Assembly (NCBI RefSeq): GCF_029623755.1
Contig: NZ_CP121106.1
Location: 2,856,352-2,920,351 of the forward strand
DNA: 64,000 nt
Source: Altererythrobacter sp. CAU 1644
GTDB taxonomy: Bacteria > Pseudomonadota > Alphaproteobacteria > Sphingomonadales > Sphingomonadaceae
Direction: 5' to 3'
Shown here: positions 8,162-18,848 of the stretch, piece after piece
How positions within the stretch are numbered: the stretch's first letter is position 1
Layout of the letters: each line of letters begins with the position of its first letter
Position numbers and translations under genes: made by a program
Notes under the pieces: generated by a model
Database searches by the model: none
What the model saw: only the letters and a program-made list of their open reading frames with translations
Told to the model about the DNA's origin: nothing

Positions 8162-9819
8162 CGTGCTGACGTAGCTCCTGACAGAATAACACGGACCTGC
8201 GGCTTCTTGCCGGACCATCGCTTCGCGGCGCGGCGCGCAGCGAGCCTCGCCGTCTCAGTCACCTCGTCGACGTCCTTCGCCGCCCTGCCCTTCAGCTTGC
8301 CAAGCGCCGCGACCACATCGGCAGAGGCCTCCTCAAGGAAGTCTTGCAAATCCTCGTCGAGCGGAAGGCCGATGCTCTCCAGCGTTGGGCGCATCCGCTC
8401 ATCAAGCACGACAATAAGCATCCCGTCGCGCGCCATTCGGCGACGCATGGTGATCGCCTCGCCGTCGGCCGGTGCAATGATGTCGCCATCAAGCACGAGG
8501 CGCCCCGCAAGCACCTCGGCCAGTTTTCCCGGCGCCCCTGGGGCGAGCCGCACGATATCGCCATTCTGCTGCACCACAGCGCTCGGTATGCCACTGGAAA
8601 GGCCAAGTCGGGCCTGTTCCTGCATATGCCGCATCTCGCCATGGACCGGCACCAGCACCTCTGGACGCAGCCAGCCATAGAGCGCCTCGAGCTCGGGGCG
8701 GCCCGGATGCCCGGAGACGTGGATCTCGCTCTGGCGATCGGTCACCATGGTGATACCCCGCGCGGCCAGCTGGTTCTGTACACGCCCGATCGACAACTCG
8801 TTGCCCGGGATCTGGCGGCTCGAAAACAGCACGACATCGCCTCTGACCAGTTCGATCGGATGATTCTCCTCCGCGATCCGGGCCAGAGCGGCGCGCGGCT
8901 CGCCCTGCCCACCGGTTGCGAGGATCAGTACCTCGCCGCGCGGCAGCCCCATCGCAGTGTCGAAATCGATCAGCTCCGGAAAATCCTGCAGGTAGCCATT
9001 GTCCTGCGCGACCTCGATAATCCGGTCGAGCGATCGGCCCGCAACACATAGCTGCCTGCCGGTCTCGCGCGCGACATCGCCCAAAGTCTGGAGACGCGCC
9101 ACATTGGATGCGAACGTCGTTACAACCACCCGCTTGCCCGTGTGGAGCGCAACTTCTTCCATCAGCCCGCGATGGACGGCGCCCTCCGAGCCGCTCGGTG
9201 CCGGGTTGAAGACATTGGTGCTGTCGCAAACAAGCGCCAGGATCCCCTCGTCACCCATCGCCGTCAGTTCGGCTTCGGTCGTCGGTTCGCCGATGATCGG
9301 TTCCTCATCGAGCTTCCAGTCGCCGGTGTGGAAAATCCGGCCATACGGCGTGTCGATCAGCAGAGCATTTCCTTCCGCGATCGAGTGCGCCAGTGGGATA
9401 TAGGTCACGTTGAATGGCCCAAGGTCGAAGCTGCCGTGGTCATCGGGGATGATGTTGAGCTCGATCTCGCAGGCGATGCCGGCTTCTTCGAGCTTACGCA
9501 TAACCAGGTCGGCAGTGAACGGGGTGGCGTAAAGCGGTACACCAAGTTCGCCGGCGAAATAGGGCACTGCACCGATATGATCCTCGTGCGCATGGGTGAG
9601 GACGATCCCGAGCAGGTCTTTCGTGCGCTCCTCGATGAATTCGAGATCGGCGAATACCAGGTCGACGCCAGGGTACTCATTGCCGGAGAAGGTCATGCCG
9701 AGATCGACCATCAACCACTTGCCATTGCAGCCGTAGAGATTGACGTTCATGCCGATCTCTCCAGACCCGCCCAGGGCAAGGAACAGCAGTTCGTTCTCGG
9801 GTGTGAAATCCTTCTTCAT
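8158..9819 (-). CDS. rnj: Ribonuclease J
   Basis: A 553-residue metallo-beta-lactamase/beta-CASP RNase, which processes and degrades RNA from 5' ends and internally. Visible motifs: GGSGEIGMN near the N-terminus, the metal-binding THAHEDH at 75-81, ALVCDSTN, a GGQGEPRAAL motif, and a C-terminal HVSGHPGRPEL and PVHGEMRH segment. ATG 9819 gives the family's usual N-terminus; the open frame extends further upstream but into the coaX 3' end. With RNase E at 45752 in the same window, the organism has both major RNA-decay nucleases, as is common in alphaproteobacteria. Confidence 0.95.
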   Translation of the reverse strand: MKKDFTPENELLFLALGGSGEIGMNVNLYGCNGKWLMVDLGMTFSGNEYPGVDLVFADLEFIEERTKDLLGIVLTHAHEDHIGAVPYFAGELGVPLYATPFTADLVMRKLEEAGIACEIELNIIPDDHGSFDLGPFNVTYIPLAHSIAEGNALLIDTPYGRIFHTGDWKLDEEPIIGEPTTEAELTAMGDEGILALVCDSTNVFNPAPSGSEGAVHRGLMEEVALHTGKRVVVTTFASNVARLQTLGDVARETGRQLCVAGRSLDRIIEVAQDNGYLQDFPELIDFDTAMGLPRGEVLILATGGQGEPRAALARIAEENHPIELVRGDVVLFSSRQIPGNELSIGRVQNQLAARGITMVTDRQSEIHVSGHPGRPELEALYGWLRPEVLVPVHGEMRHMQEQARLGLSSGIPSAVVQQNGDIVRLAPGAPGKLAEVLAGRLVLDGDIIAPADGEAITMRRRMARDGMLIVVLDERMRPTLESIGLPLDEDLQDFLEEASADVVAALGKLKGRAAKDVDEVTETARLAARRAAKRWSGKKPQVRVILSGATSAR

Positions 9820-9832
9820 CGATCCAGTCTTG

Positions 9833-10606
9833 TCAGTTGGCGCGATCCGCCAACATGGCGAGACCTTCGAGAGTGAGGTCCGCGTCGATAGCGTCGAACA
9901 TGTCGCTATGCTGGTCGAACAGGATGGCAAGCCCACCGGTTGCGATGACCTTGGCCGGCCGACCAATTTCCGCTCTCATGCGGGCAATCAGTCCTTCGAG
10001 CATGGCGACATAGCCCCAGAACACGCCGATCAGCATCTGGTCTTCGGTATTACGACCAATGACGCTCTCGCTTTCGGGTGAGCGGATCGCAATGCGCGGC
10101 AGCTTGGCCGTGTTGCCCACCAGCGCATCGAGCGAGAGATTGATGCCAGGGGCGATAATCCCGCCTTTGTAGGCGCCGTTGAAATCGACTGCATCGATGG
10201 TTGTCGCGGTCCCGAAGTCGACCACGATCAGGTCGCCTTCGTACTTGGCGTGCGCAGCGATTGTGTTGAGTGCGCGGTCGGCACCCAGCGAACTTGGCTG
10301 TTCGACATCGATGGCCATGCCCCAGTCGACTTTTCCCTGCCCCGCAATCATCGGCGTAACGTCGAAATACTTCTCGCTCAACACCGTCAGATTGTGGATT
10401 GCCCGGGGCACGACCGTGCCGATGATGATCCGGTCGATCGCGGTTCGATCGATCCCCTCGATCTCGAGCAATTGCAGTAACCACACCGCGTATTCGTCAC
10501 CGGTTCGCCGGGGATCCGTGGCGATGCGCCAGCGCGTGCGAATCTCGCCCTCGTCGAAGACGGCGAAGACGACATTGGTATTTCCGACATCGGCAGCGAG
10601 CAGCAT
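9833..10606 (-). CDS. coaX: Type III pantothenate kinase
   Basis: Phosphorylates pantothenate in the first step of coenzyme A synthesis. 257 residues, the normal length. The phosphate-binding DVGNTN is at residues 6-11, and the family motifs [22 protein letters not shown] and [11 protein letters not shown] follow in order. Type III kinases are not feedback-inhibited by CoA. It sits between birA and RNase J, the order usual in sphingomonads, with gaps of 11 and 13 bases. Confidence 0.96.
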   Translation of the reverse strand: MLLAADVGNTNVVFAVFDEGEIRTRWRIATDPRRTGDEYAVWLLQLLEIEGIDRTAIDRIIIGTVVPRAIHNLTVLSEKYFDVTPMIAGQGKVDWGMAIDVEQPSSLGADRALNTIAAHAKYEGDLIVVDFGTATTIDAVDFNGAYKGGIIAPGINLSLDALVGNTAKLPRIAIRSPESESVIGRNTEDQMLIGVFWGYVAMLEGLIARMRAEIGRPAKVIATGGLAILFDQHSDMFDAIDADLTLEGLAMLADRAN

Positions 10607-10617
10607 CTATCTCTCCA

Positions 10618-11328
10618 CTAGGCGAGCGTGACGTCGCCGGCGTGAATGGCACGCAAGCGCCCATCTTCCAAGCGCAGCAGCAAATTTCCCTGATCGTCGA
10701 GCCCGGCAAACGTCCCGGACGCGATCGCGCCGTCCGGTTCATGAACCGCCAGGGACGTTCCTTCCCGCGTTCCGGCGGCGCGCCAGCGGCGGATCAATGG
10801 TTCCAATCCGAAGGTGCGCCAGCGCTCAAGTTCCCGGTCGAAGCAACGCGCAAGCGACCCCGCAAACTCATCGACACCGGGAGCGGCTGTGACATCGGCG
10901 AGCGCGATGGTCTTCCGATCGGGCACATCGGGCGCGACAGCCAGATTGACCCCAATCCCGATTACCACCGCCTTGCCCTGCCCCTCGAGCAGTATTCCGC
11001 ACAGCTTCGCATCGCCCAGCAGCAGGTCGTTGGGCCACTTCAATCTCAGGCTGTGCGGATCGGGGCATAGCGGCAAGACCGCTTCATAGACGGCCAGCCC
11101 TGCCAGCAGGGCGAGCGATTGCGCGGGCGGATCACTTTCGCCCACATGCACGACTGTCGAGCCCATGAAATTGCCCGACCCGTCAAACCAGGTGCGTCCC
11201 TGGCGACCGCGACCGGCAGATTGACGTCGTGCGACCAGCCAGCGCCCCTCGGCGACACGGTCGCCATCGCTCAAGCGCGCGAGGAGGTCCGCATTGGTGG
11301 AGCCGGTTTCTGCGACGAACTCAATCAA
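10618..11328 (-). CDS. birA: Biotin--[acetyl-CoA-carboxylase] ligase, without DNA-binding domain
   Basis: Makes biotinyl-5'-AMP and attaches biotin to the carrier protein of acetyl-CoA carboxylase. Motifs: GSTNADLL at the N-terminus, the biotinyl-AMP loop GRGRQGRTW, LKWPNDLLL with the catalytic lysine region, and a C-terminal SH3-like segment (GTFAGLDDQGNLLLR). At 236 residues it lacks the winged-helix domain of E. coli BirA, so it is a ligase only (class I) and not the bio-operon repressor. It starts 27 bases after nuoN. Confidence 0.95.
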   Translation of the reverse strand: MIEFVAETGSTNADLLARLSDGDRVAEGRWLVARRQSAGRGRQGRTWFDGSGNFMGSTVVHVGESDPPAQSLALLAGLAVYEAVLPLCPDPHSLRLKWPNDLLLGDAKLCGILLEGQGKAVVIGIGVNLAVAPDVPDRKTIALADVTAAPGVDEFAGSLARCFDRELERWRTFGLEPLIRRWRAAGTREGTSLAVHEPDGAIASGTFAGLDDQGNLLLRLEDGRLRAIHAGDVTLA

Positions 11329-11355
11329 ACCGACCGCCCCGAGCCCGTCGACAGG

Positions 11356-12819
11356 TCAAAGCGCGAGGAACAGCGCCGAAGCAGCTTTGTTAGCCAGATC
11401 GCTTAGCGATGGTGTGAGCAAATAGCCGAGCGGCGAAATAATCGCCGTACAGATAAGCAGGATCACCCAATGCCCGGTTTCGCTCTTGCCGGTGACCACG
11501 CCCGCCGGTTCGTCGAAGAACATCACCTTCACGAATTTGATGTAATAGAACGCACCGATCACGCTGGCGGCGATCCCGATCGCTCCCAGCACCACCAGCC
11601 CTGCCTCTACAGTCGCCTGGAACACCACGAACTTGCTGTAGAACCCAAGCAGCGGCGGGATCCCGGCAAGGCTGAACATCAGCAGCAGGAGGCTCCACGC
11701 CAGCAATGGCCGCGTGGTCGAAAGGCCGCTGATGTCTGCAAATGTCTCAAACAGTTTGCCCTCGTCATCGCGCAGCATCAGCAGGGCGACAAAGCTACCG
11801 AGCGACATGGCGACGTAGATGAAGAGATAGACCAGCATGGCGCTCGCCCCGGCTGCGGTTGCTACCGCCAGGCCAAGCAGGATGAAACCGACATTGTTGA
11901 TCGAGCTATAGGCGAGCAGGCGTTTGAGGTTCTGCTGGCCGATCGCGCCGAGCGCGCCGACCACGATCGAAGCGAGTGCTGCGAAAATCACGATCTGGCG
12001 CCAGGCGTCGGACTGGTTGCCGAACACTTCCAGCGCGACCCGTGCGGTCAGCGCCACGGCTGCGACCTTTGGCGCGGTGGCAAAGAACGTCGTGACCGGC
12101 GTCGGCGCGCCCTCGTAGACGTCCGGCGTCCACATATGGAACGGCACGGCGGCAATCTTGAACGCGAGGCCCGAGAGTACGAAAATCAGCCCGAACAGCG
12201 CTCCGGTACCGAGCTCGCCCGAAAGCGCCGCCGCCACAGCGCTAAAACTGGTCGCTCCGGTGAAGCCATAGAGCAGGCTGATGCCGTAGAGCAGGATGCC
12301 CGAGGCCAATCCGCCGAGCACGAAATACTTGAGGCCTGCTTCCGACGACTTGCCGTCGTTCCGCAAGATCGCTGCCAGCACATAGGCCGCGAGGCTGTTG
12401 AGCTCGAGCCCGACATAGAGCGTCAGGAAGTCGCTCGCCGACACCATGATGCTCATGCCAAGCGCGGCGAACAGGATCAGGACCGGGTATTCGGCCTTCG
12501 TCGCGCCGATGCGGTCAAAGAAGGAAGGTGCAACCATAAGGCAGCCGATGGAGGCGAGATAGATCAGCGCCTTGGCAAAGGCGGCGAATGCATCCGCTCG
12601 GAACAGGTCGCCGAATGCGAAGGTGTCCGGCCCCATCAGCCCGTCATGCAGGGTCGGGAAAAGCTGGATCCCGGCGCCGAACAATGCGGCAGCAGCGAGG
12701 ATCGAGATGAGACGCGCAGCCTTGTCGCCAGCCCATGCGGCCACCAGCAACAGGATCAGTCCGGCGACGCCAAGCGTGATCTCGGGCGCAATTAGCGCGA
12801 GGGAGGTTGCGTAGTCCAT
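11356..12819 (-). CDS. nuoN: NADH-quinone oxidoreductase subunit N
   Basis: Antiporter-like membrane subunit of Complex I, one of three proton-pumping subunits. 487 residues with about 14 helices; conserved segments include GLELNSLAAYVL, the pump lysine region LKYFVLGGLASGILLYG, and LAYSSINNVGF. The start overlaps the nuoM stop (TGATG at 12819). Last nuo gene, followed by birA. Confidence 0.97.
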   Translation of the reverse strand: MDYATSLALIAPEITLGVAGLILLLVAAWAGDKAARLISILAAAALFGAGIQLFPTLHDGLMGPDTFAFGDLFRADAFAAFAKALIYLASIGCLMVAPSFFDRIGATKAEYPVLILFAALGMSIMVSASDFLTLYVGLELNSLAAYVLAAILRNDGKSSEAGLKYFVLGGLASGILLYGISLLYGFTGATSFSAVAAALSGELGTGALFGLIFVLSGLAFKIAAVPFHMWTPDVYEGAPTPVTTFFATAPKVAAVALTARVALEVFGNQSDAWRQIVIFAALASIVVGALGAIGQQNLKRLLAYSSINNVGFILLGLAVATAAGASAMLVYLFIYVAMSLGSFVALLMLRDDEGKLFETFADISGLSTTRPLLAWSLLLLMFSLAGIPPLLGFYSKFVVFQATVEAGLVVLGAIGIAASVIGAFYYIKFVKVMFFDEPAGVVTGKSETGHWVILLICTAIISPLGYLLTPSLSDLANKAASALFLAL

Positions 12820-14375
12820 CAGTGGGCTCCCTCCTCAGCCGCTTCGGCGCCGTGATGCGCCATTTCGTTGGCAATCCTGCCCGTCGGCTCACCAACCAGC
12901 AGCTTGCTGTCTCCTTCCGGCGCAGCGCGGGCGATACGCGCATTGAGTGCGGCAATGTCCGCCCGCATTGGCGCAAGGAAGCTTTCAGGGTAGACGCCCA
13001 TCCACAGCACTGCCGCGGCGATCGGCGCAAGCATCGCCCACTCGCGGGCGGTGAGATCAGGCATGGCTGCTGCGTCGGCGTTCTTCTGCTCGCCAAAGGC
13101 TACGCGGCGATAGAGATAGAGCATGTAGGCGGCGCCCAAGATGATACCGGTGGTGCAGACGAAGGTCACAAGCGTCGAGACCTGGTAGATTCCGGCGAGT
13201 GCGAGGAATTCGCCGATGAAGTTGCTCGTACCCGGCAGGCCGACGCTGGCCATGGTGAAGAGCATGAAGAACAATGCATATCTGGGCATGTTGATCGAGA
13301 GGCCGCCGTAACGATCGATCTCGCGCGTATGAAGCCGATCGTAGATTACGCCAACGCACAGGAACAGCGCGCCCGACACGAGGCCGTGGCCGAGCATGAC
13401 CATCATCGCGCCTTCGAGGCCCTGCACGTTGAACGCGAACAGGCCGACCGTCACGATCGCCATATGCGCGACCGAGGAATAGGCGATGAGCTTCTTCATG
13501 TCGTGCTGGACCAGCGCGATGAGGCTGGTCGCCACCACCGCGATCATCGACAGGATGAAAACGAGCCAGGCGAACTGCTCGCTCGCTTCGGGGAACATCG
13601 GTAGGCTGAAGCGGATGAAACCGTAGCCACCCATCTTGAGGAGCACGCCGGCGAGGATCACCGAACCTGCGGTGGGCGCCTGGACGTGCGCATCGGGCAG
13701 CCAGGTGTGGACGGGCCACATCGGCATCTTCACCGCAAAGCTGGCAAAGAAGGCCAGCCACAGCCAGGTCTGCGCCTCGGGCGCGAAGTCGTATTGCATC
13801 AGCGTCGGGATGTCAGTCGTGCCCGCAGTTCCAACCATCCAGAACATTGCGATCAACATCAGGACCGAGCCGAGCAGCGTGTAGAGGAAGAACTTATACG
13901 AGGCGTAGATTCGGTTATCGCCGCCCCACACACCGATGATAAGATACATCGGGATCAGTCCAGCCTCGAAGAAGATGTAGAACAGGAACAGGTCCTGCGC
14001 CGCGAACACGCCGATCATGAGCATCTCCATGATCAGGAAGGCTGCCATATATTCGCCGACGCGCTTAGTGATGCTGTCCCAGCTCGCGAGGATGCAGATC
14101 GGCATCAGGAAGACGCTGAGAATGATCAGCATCAGCGCAATACCGTCGATACCCAGCGCATAGCTGAAGCCTGCGAAGAGCTCGGCACGCTCGACGAACT
14201 GCCACTGCGCACCACCGATTTCGTAATCGGCCCACAGGACGATGCCGAGCGCCAGGTTGGCTAGCGTGGCGATGAGCGCAGTCATGCGTGCCGCACCCGC
14301 TTCGAGGAAGAAGCACGCGATGCCCGCTGCCAGCGGGATGAGCAGCATCAGCGAGAGGATCGGAAACCCGTCCAT
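12819..14375 (-). CDS. nuoM: NADH-quinone oxidoreductase subunit M
   Basis: Second antiporter-like pump subunit of Complex I; 518 residues, about 14 helices. Motifs: FEAGLIPMYLIIGVWGG with the essential glutamate, PVHTWLPDAHVQAPT, and LIAYSSVAHM. Starts at the stop of nuoL (TGATG at 14375) and ends on the start of nuoN, so translation is coupled on both sides. The last 35 residues are polar and lie outside the usual helical core. Confidence 0.97.
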   Translation of the reverse strand: MDGFPILSLMLLIPLAAGIACFFLEAGAARMTALIATLANLALGIVLWADYEIGGAQWQFVERAELFAGFSYALGIDGIALMLIILSVFLMPICILASWDSITKRVGEYMAAFLIMEMLMIGVFAAQDLFLFYIFFEAGLIPMYLIIGVWGGDNRIYASYKFFLYTLLGSVLMLIAMFWMVGTAGTTDIPTLMQYDFAPEAQTWLWLAFFASFAVKMPMWPVHTWLPDAHVQAPTAGSVILAGVLLKMGGYGFIRFSLPMFPEASEQFAWLVFILSMIAVVATSLIALVQHDMKKLIAYSSVAHMAIVTVGLFAFNVQGLEGAMMVMLGHGLVSGALFLCVGVIYDRLHTREIDRYGGLSINMPRYALFFMLFTMASVGLPGTSNFIGEFLALAGIYQVSTLVTFVCTTGIILGAAYMLYLYRRVAFGEQKNADAAAMPDLTAREWAMLAPIAAAVLWMGVYPESFLAPMRADIAALNARIARAAPEGDSKLLVGEPTGRIANEMAHHGAEAAEEGAH

Positions 14376-16366
14376 CAGAAAAGAACCCAGGTGATGGCGG
14401 CGACCAGGCCAAGCAGCATGATCAACGCGTAACTATAGAGATATCCGGACTGCACCTTCTTCGCGACCAGCGCCCCGCGCTGGACCACTGCGGCAATGCC
14501 ATTGGGTCCGAAGCGGTCGATCAGGCCGACGTCGCCCCGCTGCCAGAACTGGCGGCCGAGCCAGAAGGCAGGCTTTACGAATATGAGGTTGTAGAGCTCG
14601 TCGAAGTACCACTTGTTGTACACGAACTGGTGGACGTAGCGGAACTGCTCGACGAACTTGCCCGGGATCGAGGTGTCCTTGATGTAGGCCCAGTATGCCC
14701 CCACCAGGCCGAGCACCATTACGATAAGGGCGGCGTACTTCACCGGACCCGGCACCGCATGCATCGCGTGGATCAGCGGTTCGTTGTAGAAGATCGAACC
14801 GCTCCAGAATGCCGCGCTATCGAGGAACGATGGCGCAAAGATCTGGCCCGCCAGAACCGCACCCACTGACAGTACGCCGAGCGGGACCAGCATGGTGAGC
14901 GGGCTTTCATGTGGATGATAGCCGCCCGTGGTGTCCTCGCCCGCCTCTTCGGGGGTCTTGTGAACCGTATGCTGGATGTGCTCGCTCTCGATCCAGCGCG
15001 GCTTGCCCCAGAAGGTAAGGAACATCAGGCGCCAGCTGTAGAAGCTGGTCAGCAGCGCCGCGAAGACACCCATCCAGAAGGCGAAGGTGGCTACCGTCGT
15101 GCCGCGCGCGAAGGCGACTTCGATAATCGCATCCTTCGACCAGAACCCGGCGAAACCAGCGCCAAGGTGGTAGATACCGACCCCTGTGATCGCCAGCGTA
15201 CCGGCCATCATCGCCCAGAAAGTCAAGGGGATGTGCTTACGCAGGTCGCCGTAATAACGCATGTCCTGCTCGTGGTGCATCGCGTGGATCACCGAACCGG
15301 CACCGAGGAACAGCAGCGCCTTGAAGAAGGCGTGCGTGAACAGGTGGAACATGGCCGCGCCATAGGCGCCGACGCCCGCCGCGAAGAACATGTAGCCGAG
15401 CTGCGAGCAGGTCGAATAGGCGATGACCCGCTTGATGTCCCACTGCGTCGTGCCGATCGTCGCCGCGAAGATACAGGTCGCGGCTCCGATGAAGGTCACG
15501 AAGCCGAGCGCCACCGGTGCAGCCTCGAACATCGGCGACAGGCGGCAAACCATGAACACGCCCGCGGTCACCATGGTCGCGGCGTGGATCAGCGCGGAGA
15601 CCGGCGTCGGACCTTCCATTGCGTCGGGAAGCCAGGTGTGCAGCCCGAGCTGTGCCGACTTGCCCATCGCGCCGATGAACAGGAGGATACACAGGATATC
15701 CATCGTGTGCATGCGGTAGCCGAGGAAGCCGATAGTCGCTCCGGTCATGCCCGGCGCGGCTTCGAGGATCTCGGGGATCGAAGTCGTCTGGAACACCAGG
15801 TAGGTGCCGAAGATGCCGAGCATGAAGCCAAGGTCGCCCACGCGGTTGACCACGAAGGCCTTGATCGCAGCGGCATTGGCGCTGGGCTTTTTGAACCAGA
15901 AGCCGATCAACAGGTAGCTGGCGAGGCCCACCCCTTCCCATCCGAAGAACATCTGGACGAGGTTGTCGGCGGTCACCAGCATCAGCATGGCGAAGGTGAA
16001 CAGCGACAGATAGGCGAAGAACCGCGGCTGGTCCGGGTCTTCTTCCATATAGCCCCAACTATAGAGGTGGACGAGCGCGGATACGGTGGTGATCACCACC
16101 AGCATCACCGCGGTCAGCGTGTCGATGCGCAGCGCCCAGTCGAAGGTCAGCGTGCCCGACTGCACCCAGGTCATCACCGGGACCACGCCCGCTTCGGCGG
16201 TACCCGAAACGAAGCCGAGGAAGATCGGCCAACTCAGGAAACAGCTGATGAACAGCGCGCCCGTCGTGATCGACTTGGCAAAGACGCTCGGCGCGGCCTT
16301 GTTGGTCAGTCCCGCAACGATGGCCGCGAGCAGCGGCAGGAAGACGATGAAGAGGATCGATTGCAC
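14375..16366 (-). CDS. nuoL: NADH-quinone oxidoreductase subunit L
   Basis: Distal pump subunit of Complex I; 663 residues, including the long lateral amphipathic helix and the extra C-terminal helix of this subunit. Motifs: [43 protein letters not shown], and [13 protein letters not shown]. Begins 6 bases after the nuoK stop. Confidence 0.98.
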   Translation of the reverse strand: MQSILFIVFLPLLAAIVAGLTNKAAPSVFAKSITTGALFISCFLSWPIFLGFVSGTAEAGVVPVMTWVQSGTLTFDWALRIDTLTAVMLVVITTVSALVHLYSWGYMEEDPDQPRFFAYLSLFTFAMLMLVTADNLVQMFFGWEGVGLASYLLIGFWFKKPSANAAAIKAFVVNRVGDLGFMLGIFGTYLVFQTTSIPEILEAAPGMTGATIGFLGYRMHTMDILCILLFIGAMGKSAQLGLHTWLPDAMEGPTPVSALIHAATMVTAGVFMVCRLSPMFEAAPVALGFVTFIGAATCIFAATIGTTQWDIKRVIAYSTCSQLGYMFFAAGVGAYGAAMFHLFTHAFFKALLFLGAGSVIHAMHHEQDMRYYGDLRKHIPLTFWAMMAGTLAITGVGIYHLGAGFAGFWSKDAIIEVAFARGTTVATFAFWMGVFAALLTSFYSWRLMFLTFWGKPRWIESEHIQHTVHKTPEEAGEDTTGGYHPHESPLTMLVPLGVLSVGAVLAGQIFAPSFLDSAAFWSGSIFYNEPLIHAMHAVPGPVKYAALIVMVLGLVGAYWAYIKDTSIPGKFVEQFRYVHQFVYNKWYFDELYNLIFVKPAFWLGRQFWQRGDVGLIDRFGPNGIAAVVQRGALVAKKVQSGYLYSYALIMLLGLVAAITWVLF

Positions 16367-16372
16367 CGGTGC

Positions 16373-16678
16373 TTACCCCTTCATCCGGTTGGCATCTTCG
16401 ACCGCGATGGTGCCGCGGTTACGGAAATAGATCACCAGGATGGCGAGCCCGATCGCAGCCTCTGCGGCAGCGACGGTCAGCACCAGCATGGCAAAGACCT
16501 GGCCGACCAGATCGCCCATGAAGGCGCTGAATGCGACAAGATTGATGTTCACGCTCAGCAGGATGAGCTCGATCGCCATCAGGATGACGATCACGTTCTT
16601 GCGGTTGAGGAAGATGCCGAGCACGCCAAGCACGAACAGGATCGCGCTGACGACGACGTAGTGTTCGATACCGATCAC
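16373..16678 (-). CDS. nuoK: NADH-quinone oxidoreductase subunit K
   Basis: Small membrane subunit of Complex I with three helices and the family length (101 residues). Two conserved glutamates are visible, in [14 protein letters not shown] and in [13 protein letters not shown]; they belong to the proton path between the quinone site and the pumps. Its start overlaps the nuoJ stop by 4 bases. Confidence 0.97.
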   Translation of the reverse strand: MIGIEHYVVVSAILFVLGVLGIFLNRKNVIVILMAIELILLSVNINLVAFSAFMGDLVGQVFAMLVLTVAAAEAAIGLAILVIYFRNRGTIAVEDANRMKG

Positions 16679-17298
16679 AGCTCGACCCCCTTGCCGATTT
16701 CCGGCTGCTTCATGACGGTCGCATCTTCGGGTCGACGCGAAACCTGCTTCGAGATGTTCTGGTGGCCGCGCGCACCATCGGGGCGGCGGCGATGGGTAAG
16801 GACGATCGCGCCGATCATCGCGACGAGCAGGATGATGCCCGCAACTTCGAACAGCAGCACATAGCGGCCATAGAGCAGCAAACCGATGCCTTCGAGATTG
16901 CTCTCACCCAGCGGTGCGGCACCCGTGCCGTCGGGTGTCCCCAGCGTGAGATTGCCCGCCTGGTAGGCGCCAATGCCGAATACCAGCTCGGCCAGCAGGA
17001 CCAGCGCAACCAGGAGGCCGAGCGGGAAATTCTTGATGAAGCTCGCGCGCATTTCCGCGAAATCGATGTCGAGCATCATCACGACGAAGAGGAACAGAAC
17101 CGCGACTGCGCCGACGTATACGATCACCAGCAGCATCGCGATGAACTCGGCGCCAACCAGCACCATCAGGCCCGCCGCGTTGAAGAAGGCGAGGATGAGC
17201 CACAGCACCGAATGGACCGGGTTGCGCGCCGAAATCACCAGCACCGCGCTGGCGATCATCAGCACCGCAAACATGTAGAAGGCTAGCGTCTGGATCAT
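16675..17298 (-). CDS. nuoJ: NADH-quinone oxidoreductase subunit J
   Basis: Membrane subunit of Complex I with five helices; 207 residues. The conserved [18 protein letters not shown] and the flexible glycine-containing third helix region ([19 protein letters not shown]) are present. The C-terminal 40 residues form a polar cytoplasmic tail ([20 protein letters not shown]). Gap of 12 bases to nuoI. Confidence 0.96.
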   Translation of the reverse strand: MIQTLAFYMFAVLMIASAVLVISARNPVHSVLWLILAFFNAAGLMVLVGAEFIAMLLVIVYVGAVAVLFLFVVMMLDIDFAEMRASFIKNFPLGLLVALVLLAELVFGIGAYQAGNLTLGTPDGTGAAPLGESNLEGIGLLLYGRYVLLFEVAGIILLVAMIGAIVLTHRRRPDGARGHQNISKQVSRRPEDATVMKQPEIGKGVEL

Positions 17299-17310
17299 CG
17301 CGTCGGCCCC

Positions 17311-17796
17311 CTATCGATACGGCGCATCGGCTTCAAGGTTAGCGGCAATCGCGCGCTCCCACTTGTCCCCGTTGGCCAGCAGTTTCGCCTTGTCGTAGAG
17401 CAGTTCCTCGCGCGTTTCGGTCGCGTATTCGAAGTTCGGCCCCTCGACGATCGCATCCACCGGGCAGGCTTCCTGGCAGAAACCGCAGTAGATGCACTTG
17501 GTCATGTCGATGTCGTAGCGCGTGGTTCGGCGGCTGCCGTCCTCGCGCGGTTCGCTCTCGATGGTGATCGCCTGCGCTGGGCAGATCGCCTCGCACAGCT
17601 TGCAGGCGATGCAGCGTTCCTCGCCATTGGGATAACGGCGCAGCGCATGCTCGCCGCGGAAACGCGGACTGAGCGGGTTCTTCTCGAACGGATAGTTGAT
17701 CGTCACCTTGGGCTTGAAGAAATACTTCAGCGTGAGGGCGTGCGCCTTCACGAATTCCCACAGAGTGAAGCTCTTGATGAGCTGGCCGACGGTCAT
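17311..17796 (-). CDS. nuoI: NADH-quinone oxidoreductase subunit I
   Basis: Carries iron-sulphur clusters N6a and N6b between NuoG and NuoB. 161 residues with two 4Fe-4S motifs, [12 protein letters not shown] and [12 protein letters not shown]. The start chosen is ATG 17796 ([10 protein letters not shown]), overlapping the nuoH stop as ATGA; the frame stays open upstream but only inside nuoH. Confidence 0.97.
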   Translation of the reverse strand: MTVGQLIKSFTLWEFVKAHALTLKYFFKPKVTINYPFEKNPLSPRFRGEHALRRYPNGEERCIACKLCEAICPAQAITIESEPREDGSRRTTRYDIDMTKCIYCGFCQEACPVDAIVEGPNFEYATETREELLYDKAKLLANGDKWERAIAANLEADAPYR

Positions 17797-18848
17797 GCGG
17801 TCGCTCCAAAGTGGCCGGTGGCCATCAGGTATCCGCTGATGACACAAACGAAGATCAGGCTCATCGGCAGGAAGACCTTCCAGCCAAGCCGCATCAGCTG
17901 GTCGTAGCGGTAGCGCGGAACGGTCGCCATGACCCAGCTGAACATGAAGAAGAAGAAAAACGCCTTGAGCAGCAGCCAGACGATGCCCGGCACGTAATAC
18001 AGCGGCGCCCAGTCGATCGGCGGCAGCCAGCCACCCCAGAACAGCAGCGCATTGAGCATGCACATCAGCAGGATGTTGGCGTATTCACCCAGCCAGAAGA
18101 GCGCGAAGCTCATCGAGCTGTATTCGGTCTGGTACCCGGCGACGAGCTCCGATTCCGCTTCGGTCAGGTCGAACGGCACGCGCTGTGTTTCTGCCAGCGA
18201 GCTGATGAAGAACACCACCCAAATCGGGAACAGCAGCGGATGCACGACATAGGCGTTGATCACGCCAAGTCCGAAGCCCTCCTGCGCGCGCACGATATCG
18301 TTGAGATTGAAGGTGCCGGCGAAAAGAACAACGCAGATCAGGATGAAGCCGATCGAGACTTCATAGCTGATCATCTGCGCAGCGGCGCGCATGGCGGAGA
18401 AGAACGGGTACTTCGAGTTCGAAGCCCAGCCCGACATGACCACGCCGTAGACCGAAAGCGAGCTGATCGCGAGGATGTAGAGCAGGCCAACGTTGATGTC
18501 CGCCAGCACCGCAGTCGCGCTGAACGGGATCACCGCCCAGGCCGCCAGCGCCACGGTAAACGTGACGATCGGCGCGAGAATGAAGATGCCCTTGTTCGCC
18601 GCGCTCGGGATGATCGTTTCCTGCAGGAAGACCTTCAGACCGTCGGCAAAGCTTTGCAGCAGGCCGAAGGGGCCGACCACGTTCGGCCCGCGGCGCAGGT
18701 TGATCGCTGCCCAAACCTTGCGGTCGACATAGATGATCATCGCGACCGCGAGCATCAGGGGCAGCGCAATCAGCAGGATCCCGCTGATCGTGGCGGTGAA
18801 CCACGCCCATTCGTAATTCATGCCGAGGGATTGGAAGAATTCGGTCAT
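17793..18848 (-). CDS. nuoH: NADH-quinone oxidoreductase subunit H
   Basis: Membrane subunit that forms the quinone channel with NuoB and NuoD. 351 residues, eight to nine helices. Conserved segments: [39 protein letters not shown] (loop near the quinone entry), the acidic [17 protein letters not shown], and [13 protein letters not shown]. Both ends overlap neighbours by 4 bases. Confidence 0.98.
   Translation of the reverse strand: MTEFFQSLGMNYEWAWFTATISGILLIALPLMLAVAMIIYVDRKVWAAINLRRGPNVVGPFGLLQSFADGLKVFLQETIIPSAANKGIFILAPIVTFTVALAAWAVIPFSATAVLADINVGLLYILAISSLSVYGVVMSGWASNSKYPFFSAMRAAAQMISYEVSIGFILICVVLFAGTFNLNDIVRAQEGFGLGVINAYVVHPLLFPIWVVFFISSLAETQRVPFDLTEAESELVAGYQTEYSSMSFALFWLGEYANILLMCMLNALLFWGGWLPPIDWAPLYYVPGIVWLLLKAFFFFFMFSWVMATVPRYRYDQLMRLGWKVFLPMSLIFVCVISGYLMATGHFGATA

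Noticed and set aside
11470..12795. A 441-codon open frame antisense to nuoN
   Set aside because: Rich in Gln, Glu, His and Arg as expected opposite a hydrophobic gene; no motif.
14909..16864. A 651-codon open frame antisense to nuoL and nuoK
   Set aside because: Composition rich in His, Arg, Asp and Glu is typical of the mirror of a GC-rich membrane-protein gene; no domain or ribosome-binding site, and nuoL and nuoK are certain.
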